The notes beneath the pieces are model-generated. The model saw only the letters and a list, made by a program, of their open reading frames with translations. It was not told the DNA's origin and searched no databases. The position numbers and the translations under genes are program-made. Below are positions 42,222 to 51,580 of a DNA stretch of 64,000 nt, piece by piece. Origin of the DNA: Wenjunlia vitaminophila DSM 41686 (GTDB lineage: Bacteria > Actinomycetota > Actinomycetes > Streptomycetales > Streptomycetaceae); assembly GCF_000380165.1 (NCBI RefSeq), contig NZ_KB904668.1, forward strand, positions 1 through 64,000. Reading direction: 5' to 3'. Every line of letters starts with the position of its first letter. Within the stretch, counting starts at the first letter, position 1.

Positions 42222-43637
42222 TCACTCCCCCGCCAGCCGCCCGAGGGCGTGGTCGAGGCGGGCCAGGGTGCGGTCGCGACCCAGCGTGGCCAGGGACTCG
42301 AACAGGGGCAGGCCCACGGTGCGGCCCATCACCGCCACCCGGACCGGCGCCTGGGCCTTGCCCAGCTTCAGGCCGTGCCCGGCGGCCACCGCCTCCATCG
42401 CGGCCTTGAGCGGCTCGGGCTCCCAGGCGGCGTCGGCCAGGGTCGCGCGGGCGTCGCCCAGCAGCTCGGCGGCGCCCGGCTTCATCGCCTTGTTCCACGA
42501 CGGCTCGTCGTGCACCGGCTCGTCGAGGAACAGGAAGTCCACATAGCTGGTGATCTCCGAGAGCAGCGCCAGGCGGGTCTGTGCCAGCGGTGCCACCGCC
42601 TCGAAGACGCCCTGGTCGAAGGCGTCCGGGCGCCACGGGGCGTAGGGGGCGGCGAGCCACGGGGCGCAGGCGGTGACGAACGCCTCGGGTGACAGCGCCC
42701 GGATGTACTCGCCGTTGAACGCGGTGAGCTTCTTGACGTCGAAGAAGGCCGGGGAGGTGTTGACGTCCTCGATCCGGAACATCCGCTCCAGCTCGGGGTA
42801 GGGACGGACCTCCACGTCGTCACCCGGGCCCCAGCCGAGCAGCATCAGGTAGTTGGCCATGGCGTCGGGGAGGTAACCCTCGACGAGGTAGTCCTCGAGG
42901 GCCACCTTGTCGCGGCGCTTGGACAGCTTCTGCCGCTTCTCGTTGACGATCACCGGGAGGTGCGCCCACAGCGGTGGCCTGGCGCCGAGCGCCTCCCACA
43001 TGAGCTGCTGCTTCGGTGTGTTCGACAGGTGCTCCTCGCCCCGGATCACATGGGTGATCCGCTGGTCGAGGTCATCGACCACGTTGGCGAGCAGGAACAC
43101 CGGCGACCCGTCCCCGCGGGCGATCACGAAGTCCTCGATGGCGTTGTTGGGGAACGTGGGCGTGCCGCGGACCAGGTCGGTCACCACGGTCTCGCCCTGG
43201 TCCGGGGTGCGGAACCGCAGCGCCCGGCCCGGGGCGTACTCGAGGGCGCGGTCCCGGCAGAACCCGTCGTAGCCCAGGTGCTCCGAGCCGGTTCGTTCCT
43301 TGAGCGCCTCGCGGGTGCAGTCGCAGTAGTAGGCGTGCCCCTCGGCGAAAAGCCGTTCGGTGGCCTCGCGTTGCCGCTCGGCGTTCTGCGACTGGAAGTA
43401 AGGGCCCTCGAAGGTCGGGTCGGACTCGTTGATCCCGATCGCCGCCAGGGCGCTGATGATCCCGTCCACCCATTCGGGCTTGTTCCGCGCGGCGTCGGTG
43501 TCCTCGATCCGCAGGACGAACGTGCCTCCGGACTGTCGCGCCACCGCCCAGTTGTACAGGGCGGACCGGGCGCCACCGACGTGGAACATGCCGGTCGGAG
43601 ACGGAGCGAAGCGAACGCGAACCGGGGTTGCAGACAT
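42222..43637 (-). CDS. gltX: Glutamyl-tRNA synthetase
   Basis: The enzyme charges tRNA-Glu for protein synthesis and tetrapyrrole formation. The 471-residue class I synthetase has [20 protein letters not shown] (HIGH-type motif), the insert with [23 protein letters not shown], and KLSKR as the KMSKS equivalent. The C-terminal anticodon-binding helical domain is complete. The length is normal for actinobacteria. It is a monocistronic-looking gene with its own terminator. Confidence 0.97.
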   Translation of the reverse strand: MSATPVRVRFAPSPTGMFHVGGARSALYNWAVARQSGGTFVLRIEDTDAARNKPEWVDGIISALAAIGINESDPTFEGPYFQSQNAERQREATERLFAEGHAYYCDCTREALKERTGSEHLGYDGFCRDRALEYAPGRALRFRTPDQGETVVTDLVRGTPTFPNNAIEDFVIARGDGSPVFLLANVVDDLDQRITHVIRGEEHLSNTPKQQLMWEALGARPPLWAHLPVIVNEKRQKLSKRRDKVALEDYLVEGYLPDAMANYLMLLGWGPGDDVEVRPYPELERMFRIEDVNTSPAFFDVKKLTAFNGEYIRALSPEAFVTACAPWLAAPYAPWRPDAFDQGVFEAVAPLAQTRLALLSEITSYVDFLFLDEPVHDEPSWNKAMKPGAAELLGDARATLADAAWEPEPLKAAMEAVAAGHGLKLGKAQAPVRVAVMGRTVGLPLFESLATLGRDRTLARLDHALGRLAGE

Positions 43638-43709
43638 GCTGCCAGCCTACCCACCCCCGGTTTCGCCCGCCGCGCTGGCGGGCGGGTGCGCGGGCCTGCT
43701 CAGTGGGGT

Positions 43710-44765
43710 TCAGGGACCCGCCTCGTCGGCCGCGCAGTCGGCCGTGGCGCGGTCGGCGGTGACGCCGCCGTCCCCGTCCCCGTTCCCCTCCCGGGCACCG
43801 GTCGGCCGGCTGGCCGGTGCCGGGGGCGGCGCGGTGACGCCACCGGTGCCCCTCCGGGACGCGGTGGCCAGCACCGACCCCACGAGGATCACCAGGAACG
43901 CGATCCCGGTGGTGGCGTCGAGCGGCTCGTCGAGGAGTATGACGCCGGCGGTGACCGCGACGACGGGGTTGACGTAGGTGAACACCGTGGCGCGGGACGG
44001 TCCGACCTCCCGGATGAGTTCGAAGAACACCAGGAACGCCAGGGCGGTGCAGACCACGCCGAGGGTGACGAGCGCCGCCAGCACCCGTGCGGAGGGCATC
44101 TCCTGCGGCCAGGTGGCGCTGGCCGCCGGGGCGTAGACCAGCGCCGCCAGGGTGAGGCAGGAGGCGGTCAGGGTCAGGTTGGGCACGTCGTTGAGCTTCC
44201 GCGCGGCGATCAGCGGAGCGGTCGCGTAGCCGAGCGCCACCAGCAGCACCTCGGTGATGGGCCAGCCGCTGCCGCCGCCGAGGTGCGGGCCGGCCAGCAG
44301 GGACACGCCCAGCAGGCCCAGGCCCAGACCGCACCAGCGGGCCGGGCCGATCCGCTCCCCGCCGGGGTCGCCGGCCGTGCCCGGCGCTCCGCCGCCGCGC
44401 CGGGCGTCGATCCGCGCGGCGACCCGGGACAGCGCCATGGCCAGGATCGGCACCGTCGCGATCAGCAGTCCGGTGAACGAGCTGGACAGTTCGCGTTCCG
44501 CGTCCGAGAGCAGCCACCAGGGGCCCAGGATCTCCAGTGCGGCGAAGACGAGCAGGGGCCGCCAGTGCCGGCGCACCGTTCCCATGCCCCCGGCCCTGAC
44601 GGCGGCGGGCAGCAGCACCGCGGCGCCTATCGCGGTCCGGGTGAACACCAGCACCGGCACCGAGACGCCCTCGACAGCGACTTTGATCAGCAGGTAGGGG
44701 ATGCCCCACACCAGGGACATCACGGCGAACAGGACCCAGCCTCGTGCACTCACCAACGACTCCAT
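43710..44765 (-). CDS. EamA/DMT-superfamily exporter
   Basis: A 351-residue protein with two EamA repeats, about ten membrane segments: LFAVMSLVWGIPYLLIKVAV and PVLVFTRTAIGAAVLLPAAV in the first, ALVTLGVVCTALAFLVFFEL and IAFLVILVGSVLATAS in the second. The cytoplasmic C-terminal tail is long and hydrophilic (about 40 residues). Such carriers export amino acids or small metabolites. The AraC-family gene lies immediately upstream on the same strand with about 60 bp between, so it probably regulates this exporter. Confidence 0.92.
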   Translation of the reverse strand: MESLVSARGWVLFAVMSLVWGIPYLLIKVAVEGVSVPVLVFTRTAIGAAVLLPAAVRAGGMGTVRRHWRPLLVFAALEILGPWWLLSDAERELSSSFTGLLIATVPILAMALSRVAARIDARRGGGAPGTAGDPGGERIGPARWCGLGLGLLGVSLLAGPHLGGGSGWPITEVLLVALGYATAPLIAARKLNDVPNLTLTASCLTLAALVYAPAASATWPQEMPSARVLAALVTLGVVCTALAFLVFFELIREVGPSRATVFTYVNPVVAVTAGVILLDEPLDATTGIAFLVILVGSVLATASRRGTGGVTAPPPAPASRPTGAREGNGDGDGGVTADRATADCAADEAGP

Positions 44766-44826
44766 GTGCTACCGGACGGGTGACCGTACCGACTGCCGGA
44801 CGGGTCACCGGGGGGACCCCCGCGGA

Positions 44827-45729
44827 TCACCCGGGGTCAGCGTGCGCGGTGGCGCCCGAGACGTCTTGAACGCTGTTGCGCCCGCCGTCCACGCGGGTGC
44901 GGTACCGGGCGGTGCTCTCCCGGTAGGCGCCCGGCGTCACCCCCACCACCCGCCGGAACCACCGGGTCAGGTGGGCCTGGTCGGCGAAGCCCACCGCCGC
45001 CGCCACCTCGGCCGGCCGCGCTCCGGCCTCCAGCAGCCGCCGGGCGCGGGTGACCCGGTGCTGGGCCAGCCACGCGTACGGCGGCATGCCCACCCGTTCC
45101 CGGAAGGCGCGCAGCGTCTGGTAGCGGGAGAGCCCGAGGTCCTGGGCGATCTCGGCGAGGGTGGGCGGGTGGGTCATCCGGTCGGCGAGCTGGGCCATGA
45201 CCCGCTCGGCGATTCGGTCCGTCCCGCGGACGGCGACGGACGGGCGTGCCGGCGCGGCGTGCCGCCTGACCAGGTGGCCCAGTAGCCAGGTCAGTCCGGA
45301 CTCGGCCGCCAGCGGTTCCAGTCCGCTGGTCATCGCGGAGTGCAACGCGGTCAGGGCGGACGCCAACGCGGGGTCGTGGATCACCGGCTCGGGGAAGTGC
45401 GGCGTGCCGCCGGACGCCTCGAGCAGCAGGGCCCCGCGCGGGTACATGGCCCGGTAGGAGAACCCGGTGGCCAGGGCCGGCCCCCCGGTGTGCGCCTCGC
45501 CCGGCTCCAGCACGACCAGGGCGCCGGGACCGGTGCGGTACTGGGTGCGGCGGTACCGGATCACCTCCAGGCCGTCCTGGCAGACCCCCACCGCGAACTG
45601 CTCGTGGAGGTGCGGGGCGTAGTGCTGGCGCAGGATCCTGGCGTGCAGCAGGTCCAGGGGGTGCCCGTCGCCGTCGGTGAGACGGGTCCAGGCCACCTGG
45701 TCGGTGCGTGCGGCGGTGCTGGGCACCCG
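44827..45729 (-). CDS. AraC-family regulator
   Basis: A 300-residue AraC protein: cupin-type sensor in the N-terminal half (LRQHYAPHLHEQFAVGVCQDGLEVIRYR, then PGALVVLEPGEAH), and two C-terminal helix-turn-helices (LAEIAQDLGLSRYQTLRAFRERVGMPP, then PAEVAAAVGFADQAHLTRWFRRVVGVTP). The GTG at 45729 follows AGGGGGA; a GTG at 45747 is also open. This architecture is common beside EamA or RhtB exporters, which it likely activates in response to the exported amino acid or toxin. Confidence 0.9.
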   Translation of the reverse strand, partial: RVPSTAARTDQVAWTRLTDGDGHPLDLLHARILRQHYAPHLHEQFAVGVCQDGLEVIRYRRTQYRTGPGALVVLEPGEAHTGGPALATGFSYRAMYPRGALLLEASGGTPHFPEPVIHDPALASALTALHSAMTSGLEPLAAESGLTWLLGHLVRRHAAPARPSVAVRGTDRIAERVMAQLADRMTHPPTLAEIAQDLGLSRYQTLRAFRERVGMPPYAWLAQHRVTRARRLLEAGARPAEVAAAVGFADQAHLTRWFRRVVGVTPGAYRESTARYRTRVDGGRNSVQDVSGATAHADPG

Positions 45730-46040
45730 AATCGTCCCCCTTCCCACTTCTTTCGGGATTCTCCCTCATGGGCTCACCGGTGAGCCCGGGCGGGGCGTGG
45801 GATGCTGCTGGTTCGACGGGCCCGGTGCGGCACGAGTGGGCCTTGGTCGGGCGGGGAAGGCGCGCCCGCGGCGGGAGCGGCACCGGGTGCGGGTGGCTGG
45901 TGCACCGTTCTGTCTCAGTATGTGATATTTCGGGAGTCGGCGATGGCCGCTCGTTAGACTGAACCGACCGCACAGCCCCCGCGGGGGTCCGGGGGCTCGA
46001 CGCGGCCCCTGGTAGACCAGCAAGTTTGCGAGGAGCGCAC
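45730..46040. promoter_or_regulatory. Divergent region upstream of lysC
   Basis: About 310 bp between the divergent AraC gene and lysC. It contains a relatively AT-rich GTCTCAGTATGTGATATTTC and a TAGACT hexamer at 45955-45960 that could be the lysC -10 box; no matching -35 is clear. AGGAG at 46031-46035 is the lysC ribosome-binding site. Confidence 0.5.
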
Positions 46041-47312
46041 GTGGGCCTTGTCGTGCAGAAGTACGGCGGCTCCTCCGTCGCCGATGCCGATGGCATCAAG
46101 CGGGTTGCCAAGCGAATCGTCGATGCCAAGAAGACCGGTAACGAAGTGGTCGTCGTGGTGTCCGCGATGGGTGACACCACGGACGAGCTGATCGATCTCG
46201 CCGAACAGGTATCTCCGATGCCCACCGGTCGGGAGTTCGACATGCTGCTGACCGCAGGAGAGCGGATCTCCATGGCGCTGCTGGCCATGGCGATCAAAAA
46301 CCTGGGCCACGAGGCGCTGTCCTTCACCGGGAGCCAGGCGGGCGTCATCACCGACTCGGTCCACAACAGGGCCCGGATCATCGACGTGACGCCCGGACGC
46401 ATCCGGGACGCGCTCGACTCCGGGGCCGTGGCCATCGTCGCCGGCTTCCAGGGCGTGTCCCAGGAGAGCAAGGACATCACCACGCTGGGCAGGGGCGGCT
46501 CCGACACCACGGCGGTGGCCCTCGCCGCCGCGCTGCGGGCCGAGGTCTGCGAGATCTACACCGACGTGGACGGCGTGTTCACCGCCGACCCCCGGGTGGT
46601 GAAGAAGGCCCGGAAGATCGACCAGATCCCCTACGAGGACATGCTCGAGCTGGCGGCCAGCGGCTCCAAGGTGCTGCTGCACCGCTGTGTGGAGTACGCC
46701 CGCCGCTACGACATGCCCATCCATGTGAGGTCGTCGTTCTCCGGCCACACGGGCACCTGGGTGCGCAACAACCCCGAAGGAGCGGATTCCATGGAGCAGG
46801 CGATCATCTCGGGGGTCGCCCACGACACCTCAGAGGCCAAGATCACGGTGGTCGGGGTACCGGACAAGCCGGGGGAGGCCGCCAGGATCTTCCGGGCCAT
46901 CGCCGACGCCGAGTTGAACATCGACATGGTGGTGCAGAACGTCTCCGCGGCGTCCACCGGTCTGACCGACATCTCCTTCACGCTCCCGAAGGCCGACGGG
47001 CACAAGGCGATCGAGGCGCTGCGCAGGGCGCAGGGCGGGATCGGCTTCGAGACGCTGCGCTTCGACGACCAGATCGGCAAGATCTCCCTGGTGGGCGCCG
47101 GGATGCGGAGCAACCCCGGGGTGACGGCGACCTTCTTCGAGGCGCTGTCCGCCGCCGGGGTCAACATCGAGCTGATCTCCACCTCGGAGATCCGCATCTC
47201 GGTGGTCACCCGGGAGGACGAGGTGAAGGACGCGGTGCGCGCCGTGCACACCGCCTTCGGGCTGGACAGCGAGTCCGACGAGGCCGTGGTGTACGGAGGG
47301 ACAGGCCGATGA
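46041..47312 (+). CDS. lysC: Aspartate kinase
   Basis: First step of the aspartate pathway (lysine, threonine, methionine, diaminopimelate). The 423-residue protein has [50 protein letters not shown] and two ACT domains ([18 protein letters not shown] and [14 protein letters not shown]) that bind lysine and threonine for feedback inhibition. A GTG start at 46041 has AGGAG upstream. It overlaps asd by four bases (ATGA), the classic operon. An internal start (46791) probably yields the regulatory beta subunit. Confidence 0.97.
   Translation: MGLVVQKYGGSSVADADGIKRVAKRIVDAKKTGNEVVVVVSAMGDTTDELIDLAEQVSPMPTGREFDMLLTAGERISMALLAMAIKNLGHEALSFTGSQAGVITDSVHNRARIIDVTPGRIRDALDSGAVAIVAGFQGVSQESKDITTLGRGGSDTTAVALAAALRAEVCEIYTDVDGVFTADPRVVKKARKIDQIPYEDMLELAASGSKVLLHRCVEYARRYDMPIHVRSSFSGHTGTWVRNNPEGADSMEQAIISGVAHDTSEAKITVVGVPDKPGEAARIFRAIADAELNIDMVVQNVSAASTGLTDISFTLPKADGHKAIEALRRAQGGIGFETLRFDDQIGKISLVGAGMRSNPGVTATFFEALSAAGVNIELISTSEIRISVVTREDEVKDAVRAVHTAFGLDSESDEAVVYGGTGR
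46791..47312 (+). other. Probable internal start: aspartokinase beta subunit
   Basis: An in-frame ATG at 46791 ([12 protein letters not shown]) is preceded by GAAGGAG at good spacing. It would produce the two ACT domains alone, as in the alpha2beta2 aspartokinases of corynebacteria, mycobacteria and Bacillus. The ribosome-binding site inside the reading frame is the evidence here; production of the beta chain is inferred from the family. Confidence 0.65.
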
Positions 47313-48367
47313 GCAGCACACGGAACAAGCCCACCCTGGCGGTGGTCGGTGCGACCGGCGCGGTCGGCACCGTCATGCTGGACCTGTTGTCCACCCGTGA
47401 GGACGTGTGGGGGGAGATCAGGCTGATCGCCTCGCCCCGGTCGGCCGGGCGCCGGCTGCGGGTGCGCGGTGAGGAGGTCGAGGTCGTCGCACTGGGCGAG
47501 GAGTGCTTCGAGGGCGTGGACGTCGCCGTGTTCGACGTGCCCGACGAACTCTCCGCGCAGTGGGCGCCGGTGGCCGCGGCCAAGGGCGCGGTGGCGGTGG
47601 ACAACTCGGGCGCGTTCCGGCTCGACGACGACGTGCCGCTGGTGGTGCCCGAGGTGAACGCGCACGCGGCCCGGGTGCGTCCGCGCGGGATCATCGCCAA
47701 CCCCAACTGCACCACCCTCTCCATGATCGTGGCGATGGGCGCGCTGCACGCCGAGTTCGGGCTCAGCGAGCTGATCGTCTCCTCCTACCAGGCGGTCTCC
47801 GGCGCCGGCCAGGCGGGCATCGACACCCTGCGGGACCAGATCTCCAAGGTGGCCGGGTCCACCCTGGGCACCCAACCGGGTGACGTGCGCCGGGCGGTGG
47901 GCGACTTCGGTCCGTTCCCGGCGCCGATGGCGCTGAACGTGGTCCCGTGGGCCGGCTCGTTGAAGGACGACGGCTGGTCGTCCGAGGAGCTGAAGGTCCG
48001 CAACGAGTCCCGCAAGATCCTGGGCCTGCCCAACCTGCGGGTCACCGCCACCTGCGTCCGGGTCCCGGTGATCACCACGCACTCGCTGACCGTGCACGCC
48101 CGCTTCGAGCGGGAGGTCACCGTGGCGCACGCGCAGGAGATCCTGCGGGACGCCCCCGGTGTGGTGCTGTACGACAACCCGGCGGCCGGGGAGTTCCCGA
48201 CGCCGGCCGACGTGGTGGGCACCGACCCGACCTGGGTCGGCCGGGTGCGGCGTTCCATGGACGACCCGACCGCGCTGGAGCTGTTCGTCTGCGGGGACAA
48301 CCTCCGCAAGGGAGCCGCCCTGAACACCGCGCAGATCGCCGAGCTCGTCGCGGCCGACCTGGGCTGA
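47309..48367 (+). CDS. asd: Aspartate-semialdehyde dehydrogenase
   Basis: This enzyme reduces aspartyl phosphate to the semialdehyde, the branch-point step after LysC. The 352-residue protein has the NADP loop [16 protein letters not shown], the active-site cysteine in [25 protein letters not shown] and the substrate histidine region ([15 protein letters not shown]). Length and motifs are complete. The ATG overlaps the lysC TGA. A strong hairpin 92 bp downstream ends the operon. Confidence 0.97.
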   Translation: MSSTRNKPTLAVVGATGAVGTVMLDLLSTREDVWGEIRLIASPRSAGRRLRVRGEEVEVVALGEECFEGVDVAVFDVPDELSAQWAPVAAAKGAVAVDNSGAFRLDDDVPLVVPEVNAHAARVRPRGIIANPNCTTLSMIVAMGALHAEFGLSELIVSSYQAVSGAGQAGIDTLRDQISKVAGSTLGTQPGDVRRAVGDFGPFPAPMALNVVPWAGSLKDDGWSSEELKVRNESRKILGLPNLRVTATCVRVPVITTHSLTVHARFEREVTVAHAQEILRDAPGVVLYDNPAAGEFPTPADVVGTDPTWVGRVRRSMDDPTALELFVCGDNLRKGAALNTAQIAELVAADLG

Positions 48368-48459
48368 ACCGTCCCGGCCGCGTCACCTCGACGACGTGCC
48401 TGAGTGGACCCCTGCCCCGGCGGCCGGCTTGAACCGAACGGCCTTCCGGGCGAAGAATG

Positions 48460-48501
48460 CGTCCTCGTGCCCTTCCCGCAACCGGGGAGGGCACGAGGAC
48501 G
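48460..48501 (+). terminator. Terminator after lysC-asd
   Basis: CGTCCTCGTGCCC and its complement GGGCACGAGGACG form the base of a hairpin that extends through CCC/GGG near the tip with a one-base bulge. TCTTTGTCC follows. It lies 92 bp after the asd stop. Confidence 0.82.
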
Positions 48502-48755
48502 TCTTTGTCCTTGGTCCGCCCCGGTGCGCGGCGCCGGTCGGCGGCGGGTGGTCGGCGGCACGGCGCGTCACACGGGGTGGCTGTCGCGAGACGGGAGTGG
48601 AACGTGCCGCTGAGAACGGGGTCGGGAGAGCACAACCTTCGCGGGGGGCGGCGTGTCCAACGAGTGTGGCAACCGAAGCACTGGCAAGGGAAAAGGCCGG
48701 TACCCGCGGCGCCCGACAGACGCCGGGGGCGCTGCGTGCCCCAAGCGGTCTGCCG
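48502..48755. promoter_or_regulatory. Region upstream of the ECF sigma gene
   Basis: About 250 bp between the asd terminator and the sigma factor start. GGCAACC at 48668-48674 resembles the -35 of ECF-type promoters, which would fit autoregulation, but a matching -10 is not evident. No gene is supported. Confidence 0.4.
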
Positions 48756-49319
48756 GTGATCGCCTCCTGGTCCGCCGTGCGGCTCTCGGCTGACCGGGAG
48801 GAGCGGGACAGGGCCCCGGTGGTGGGAACCACAGTCGATCACCTGACGGAGACCTACCGTGCCCACTACCGATCGCTGCTGGGGCTCGCCGCCCTGCTGT
48901 TGGACGACACGGCATCCTGCGAGGACGTCGTCCAGGAGGCGTTCATCCGGGTGCACTCCGCCCGCAACCGGGTGCGGGACCCGGACAAGACGCTGGCCTA
49001 CCTGCGCCAGACGGTGGTCAACCTCTCCCGCTCCGCGCTGCGCCGCCGCATCCTCGGGCTGCGGCTGCTGTCCAAGCCGATGCCCGACATGGCCAGCGCC
49101 GAGGAGGGCGCGTACGAGCAGTTGGAACGGGACCAGTTGGTCAAGGCGCTGCGTGGCCTGCAGCGCCGGCAGCGTGAGGTGTTGGTGTTGCGCTACTTCG
49201 CGGACATGACCGAGGCCCAGACGGCGGAGACACTGGGCATCTCGGTCGGATCGGTCAAGGCGTACGGCTCCCGCGGCATCGCGGCGCTGCGCGTCGCCAT
49301 GGAGGCGCAGCAGGCATGA
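48756..49319 (+). CDS. ECF-type RNA polymerase sigma factor
   Basis: A 187-residue sigma-70 family protein with region 2 (YRAHYRSLLGLAALLLDDTASCEDVVQEAFIRVH) and region 4 (LRGLQRRQREVLVLRYFADMTEAQTAETLGISVGSVKAYGSRG) and no region 3, as in the ECF class. I took the GTG at 48756 (preceded by CTGCCG); a GTG at about 48819, preceded by GGAGGAG at a longer distance, is the alternative. It overlaps the next gene by four bases (ATGA); the downstream membrane-anchored protein is the likely anti-sigma factor. The inducing signal is unknown. Confidence 0.88.
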   Translation: MIASWSAVRLSADREERDRAPVVGTTVDHLTETYRAHYRSLLGLAALLLDDTASCEDVVQEAFIRVHSARNRVRDPDKTLAYLRQTVVNLSRSALRRRILGLRLLSKPMPDMASAEEGAYEQLERDQLVKALRGLQRRQREVLVLRYFADMTEAQTAETLGISVGSVKAYGSRGIAALRVAMEAQQA

Positions 49320-50389
49320 CGTCAGACAACGAGTTCGGGCAGGGACCCGGGGAGGACTCCCCGGGCGGTCCCGGTCCCGGATCCGAGGCTCCCCGCGTCC
49401 CGGACTCCGAGGCCCGTCCCAGTCTGGAGTCCGAGGAGGAGGTCCTGCGGCGTCTGCTACAGGACTCCGTGCAGGACGTCAGGCCGTCGCCCGCCGCCCT
49501 GGACCACCTGCGCCGTGCCATCCCGGCCCGGCGGGCGCGGCGCCGGCAGGCCCTGGTGGGCGCGGTGGCGTCGGTGCTGCTCGTGGGGACCGCGGTGCCG
49601 GCGCTGGTGCACACCGCCGGCTCCTCCGACACCCCGTCCAACGCCGCCCGGGGCACCCACCCCACCATCGACCAGCAGGGCGACCAGGGCGATCCGGCGC
49701 GCAGGCGGACGCCGGCCCCGAAGGACCGTCCGTCCGACCGGGCCACCGGCCGGGGCGAGGGCCACTCGGACCCGGACCCGGGGCAGAGCCGGAAGCCGTC
49801 GCGGGAGGTGACGCCGGACCGGCCCCCGCCCCGCAACGACGACGATGGCGAGACCGTGTCGGCAGGGCCAGCGGCGTGCGCCGCCGACCAACTCGGCAAC
49901 AGCACCGTCGAGGTGGGCGAGCCGGACGGCGAGGGCAAGCGCTACGGCACCTTCTGGGTGATGAACGTGTCGTCCGAGTCGTGCCTGCTCGACGCGCCCG
50001 GCACGGTCCAGGCCGTCGCCCAGGGGTCCGCGGACCCGGCCCGCGTGCTGACCAGCCCGCACAGCGAGGGAGGCCCCGCGGCCGGGCTGCCGCTGGTGTC
50101 GGACGAACAGATCGTCCTGGCCCCGGGCACCTCCTTCTCGGTGAGGTTCGGTTGGGTTCCGGAGTCGGGAACCACCGGTTGTCCGACGACGTCGGTACCT
50201 CCGGACGGTCAGGCGGCGGACGGCTCGGGCGAGGGGGAGGACCCGGGGGGCGACCCGCCGCCGGACCCGCCCGCCGGCAGCGTGGCGATCACCTACACAC
50301 CCGCCGGCGGTGGGTCGAGCGCGACCGGCACGGTGAACGACGCCTGCGCCGGCACCGTCTACTACACGCCGCCCATCGCGGCGGCGTGA
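49316..50389 (+). CDS. Single-pass membrane protein, probable anti-sigma/partner
   Basis: This 357-residue protein has a cytoplasmic N-terminal part of about 75 residues (EEEVLRRLLQDSVQDVRPSPAALDHLRRAIPARRARRRQ), one membrane helix (ALVGAVASVLLVGTAVPALV), a long acidic, proline-rich linker, and an extracellular domain from about residue 180 with two cysteine-containing segments (PAACAAD and SSESCLLD) of DUF4232-like character. It is coupled to the ECF sigma gene by an ATGA overlap. The arrangement suggests a membrane-tethered anti-sigma factor, though no zinc anti-sigma HxxxCxxC motif is present. I cannot name a family. Confidence 0.7.
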   Translation: MTSDNEFGQGPGEDSPGGPGPGSEAPRVPDSEARPSLESEEEVLRRLLQDSVQDVRPSPAALDHLRRAIPARRARRRQALVGAVASVLLVGTAVPALVHTAGSSDTPSNAARGTHPTIDQQGDQGDPARRRTPAPKDRPSDRATGRGEGHSDPDPGQSRKPSREVTPDRPPPRNDDDGETVSAGPAACAADQLGNSTVEVGEPDGEGKRYGTFWVMNVSSESCLLDAPGTVQAVAQGSADPARVLTSPHSEGGPAAGLPLVSDEQIVLAPGTSFSVRFGWVPESGTTGCPTTSVPPDGQAADGSGEGEDPGGDPPPDPPAGSVAITYTPAGGGSSATGTVNDACAGTVYYTPPIAAA

Positions 50390-50491
50390 CCGCACGGCCC
50401 GAGTGACCTCGGAGGGGGAGGAGAGCGGGGGCGGGGCCGACGGCACCCGCCCCCGCGGTACGCCGGCCGGCGCGGAGGCTACCGTGGAGTC

Positions 50492-51352
50492 GTGTACCGG
50501 TTCCTGATGACCCCGCGCTGGCTGGGCGGCACCCTCGTCGCCGTGCTCGCCATCGTGGTGTGCGTGCTCATGGGCACCTGGCAGCTCGGGCGGTTCGGGG
50601 ACCGGGTGGAGACCCACCGGAGCACCCAGGACAGCGCCGCCAGGGCCGGCGACCGGGCGGTGCCGCTGACCGACCTGGTCGGCGACGGCGGCCCCGACGA
50701 GTTCGTGGCCCCGGAGGAGGCGGGTGAGCCGGTCACCGTCTCCGGCCGGTACGACGCCGACCACCAGCTCATCGTTCCTGAGCGCTCGCTGGACGGCGAG
50801 GAGGGCTACTACGTGCTCACCCCGCTGCGCACCGGCTCGGGCCCGGCGGTCCCCGTGGTGCGCGGGTGGCACGCCGGCCCGGCGCCGGCGACGGCTCCCG
50901 CCCCGCCGTCGGGCACGGTGGCCGTGCGGGGCGCCCTCCAGCAGCCGGAGAGCAACGAGTCCGCGGGCGTGCACACCGGTGGTGGCCTGCCCGCGGGCCA
51001 GGTGGGTGTGATCCGTGCCTCCGCGCTGGTGAACCTGTTGCCGTACCCGGTGTACGACGCCTGGATCACCCTCGACCGGGCCAGCGCCGGGCTGACCGCG
51101 GTTCCCCCGGCCAAGCCGCGCGGCGGTGGGCTGGACAAGAAGGCGTTCCAGAACCTCGGCTACACCTGGGAGTGGTTCGCCTTCGCCGGCTTCGTGGTGT
51201 TCATGTGGTTCCGCTTCGCCCGCCGGGAGGCGGAGGTCCAGCGCGACCTGGAACTGGGCCTGGTGACCTCGGCCGTCCCCGGTCAGGAGCCGCCCCGCGC
51301 CGCGGAGCCGGTGGGCTCGCCGACGGGGGACGTCCCGGCGCGCTCGGGCTGA
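50492..51352 (+). CDS. SURF1-family cytochrome oxidase assembly protein
   Basis: A 286-residue protein with a membrane helix at each end: WLGGTLVAVLAIVVCVLMGTWQLGRF (with the GxWQLxR signature of SURF1) and TWEWFAFAGFVVFMWFRFAR. Between them are VSGRYDADHQLIVPERSLDG and GYYVLTPLRT, the conserved extracytoplasmic core. SURF1 helps haem insertion into the aa3-type oxidase. A C-terminal tail of about 40 residues is hydrophilic and unusual in length. It starts at a GTG. It is a monocistronic-looking gene. Confidence 0.92.
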   Translation: MYRFLMTPRWLGGTLVAVLAIVVCVLMGTWQLGRFGDRVETHRSTQDSAARAGDRAVPLTDLVGDGGPDEFVAPEEAGEPVTVSGRYDADHQLIVPERSLDGEEGYYVLTPLRTGSGPAVPVVRGWHAGPAPATAPAPPSGTVAVRGALQQPESNESAGVHTGGGLPAGQVGVIRASALVNLLPYPVYDAWITLDRASAGLTAVPPAKPRGGGLDKKAFQNLGYTWEWFAFAGFVVFMWFRFARREAEVQRDLELGLVTSAVPGQEPPRAAEPVGSPTGDVPARSG

Positions 51353-51580
51353 GTCGGGCGGGGCCCGGCCGCCGCGGTCGTGCCGGTCGGCCGCCGGGGC
51401 CTTTCGTGCGGGGGACCGGTCTGTCATAGTTCTGGCATCGTCACGGCCCCGCTGTCGTCGCGAACCCCTTGTCCGGACAACGTTGTCAGAGTCGGGGAGG
51501 GGCAGGTACTGGCGTGCGCCGCGGAGTCGTCAGTGAATGTCATGCTCATGACGCGCGACCAACCAGTCCGGGAGACTTCC

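Noticed and set aside
44837-46510. Long minus-strand frame spanning the AraC gene and lysC
   Set aside because: It is out of frame with the AraC protein and antisense to lysC.
49457-51427. Long minus-strand open frame opposite the anti-sigma-like and SURF1 genes
   Set aside because: No domain, and it opposes SURF1 with clear membrane and core motifs.
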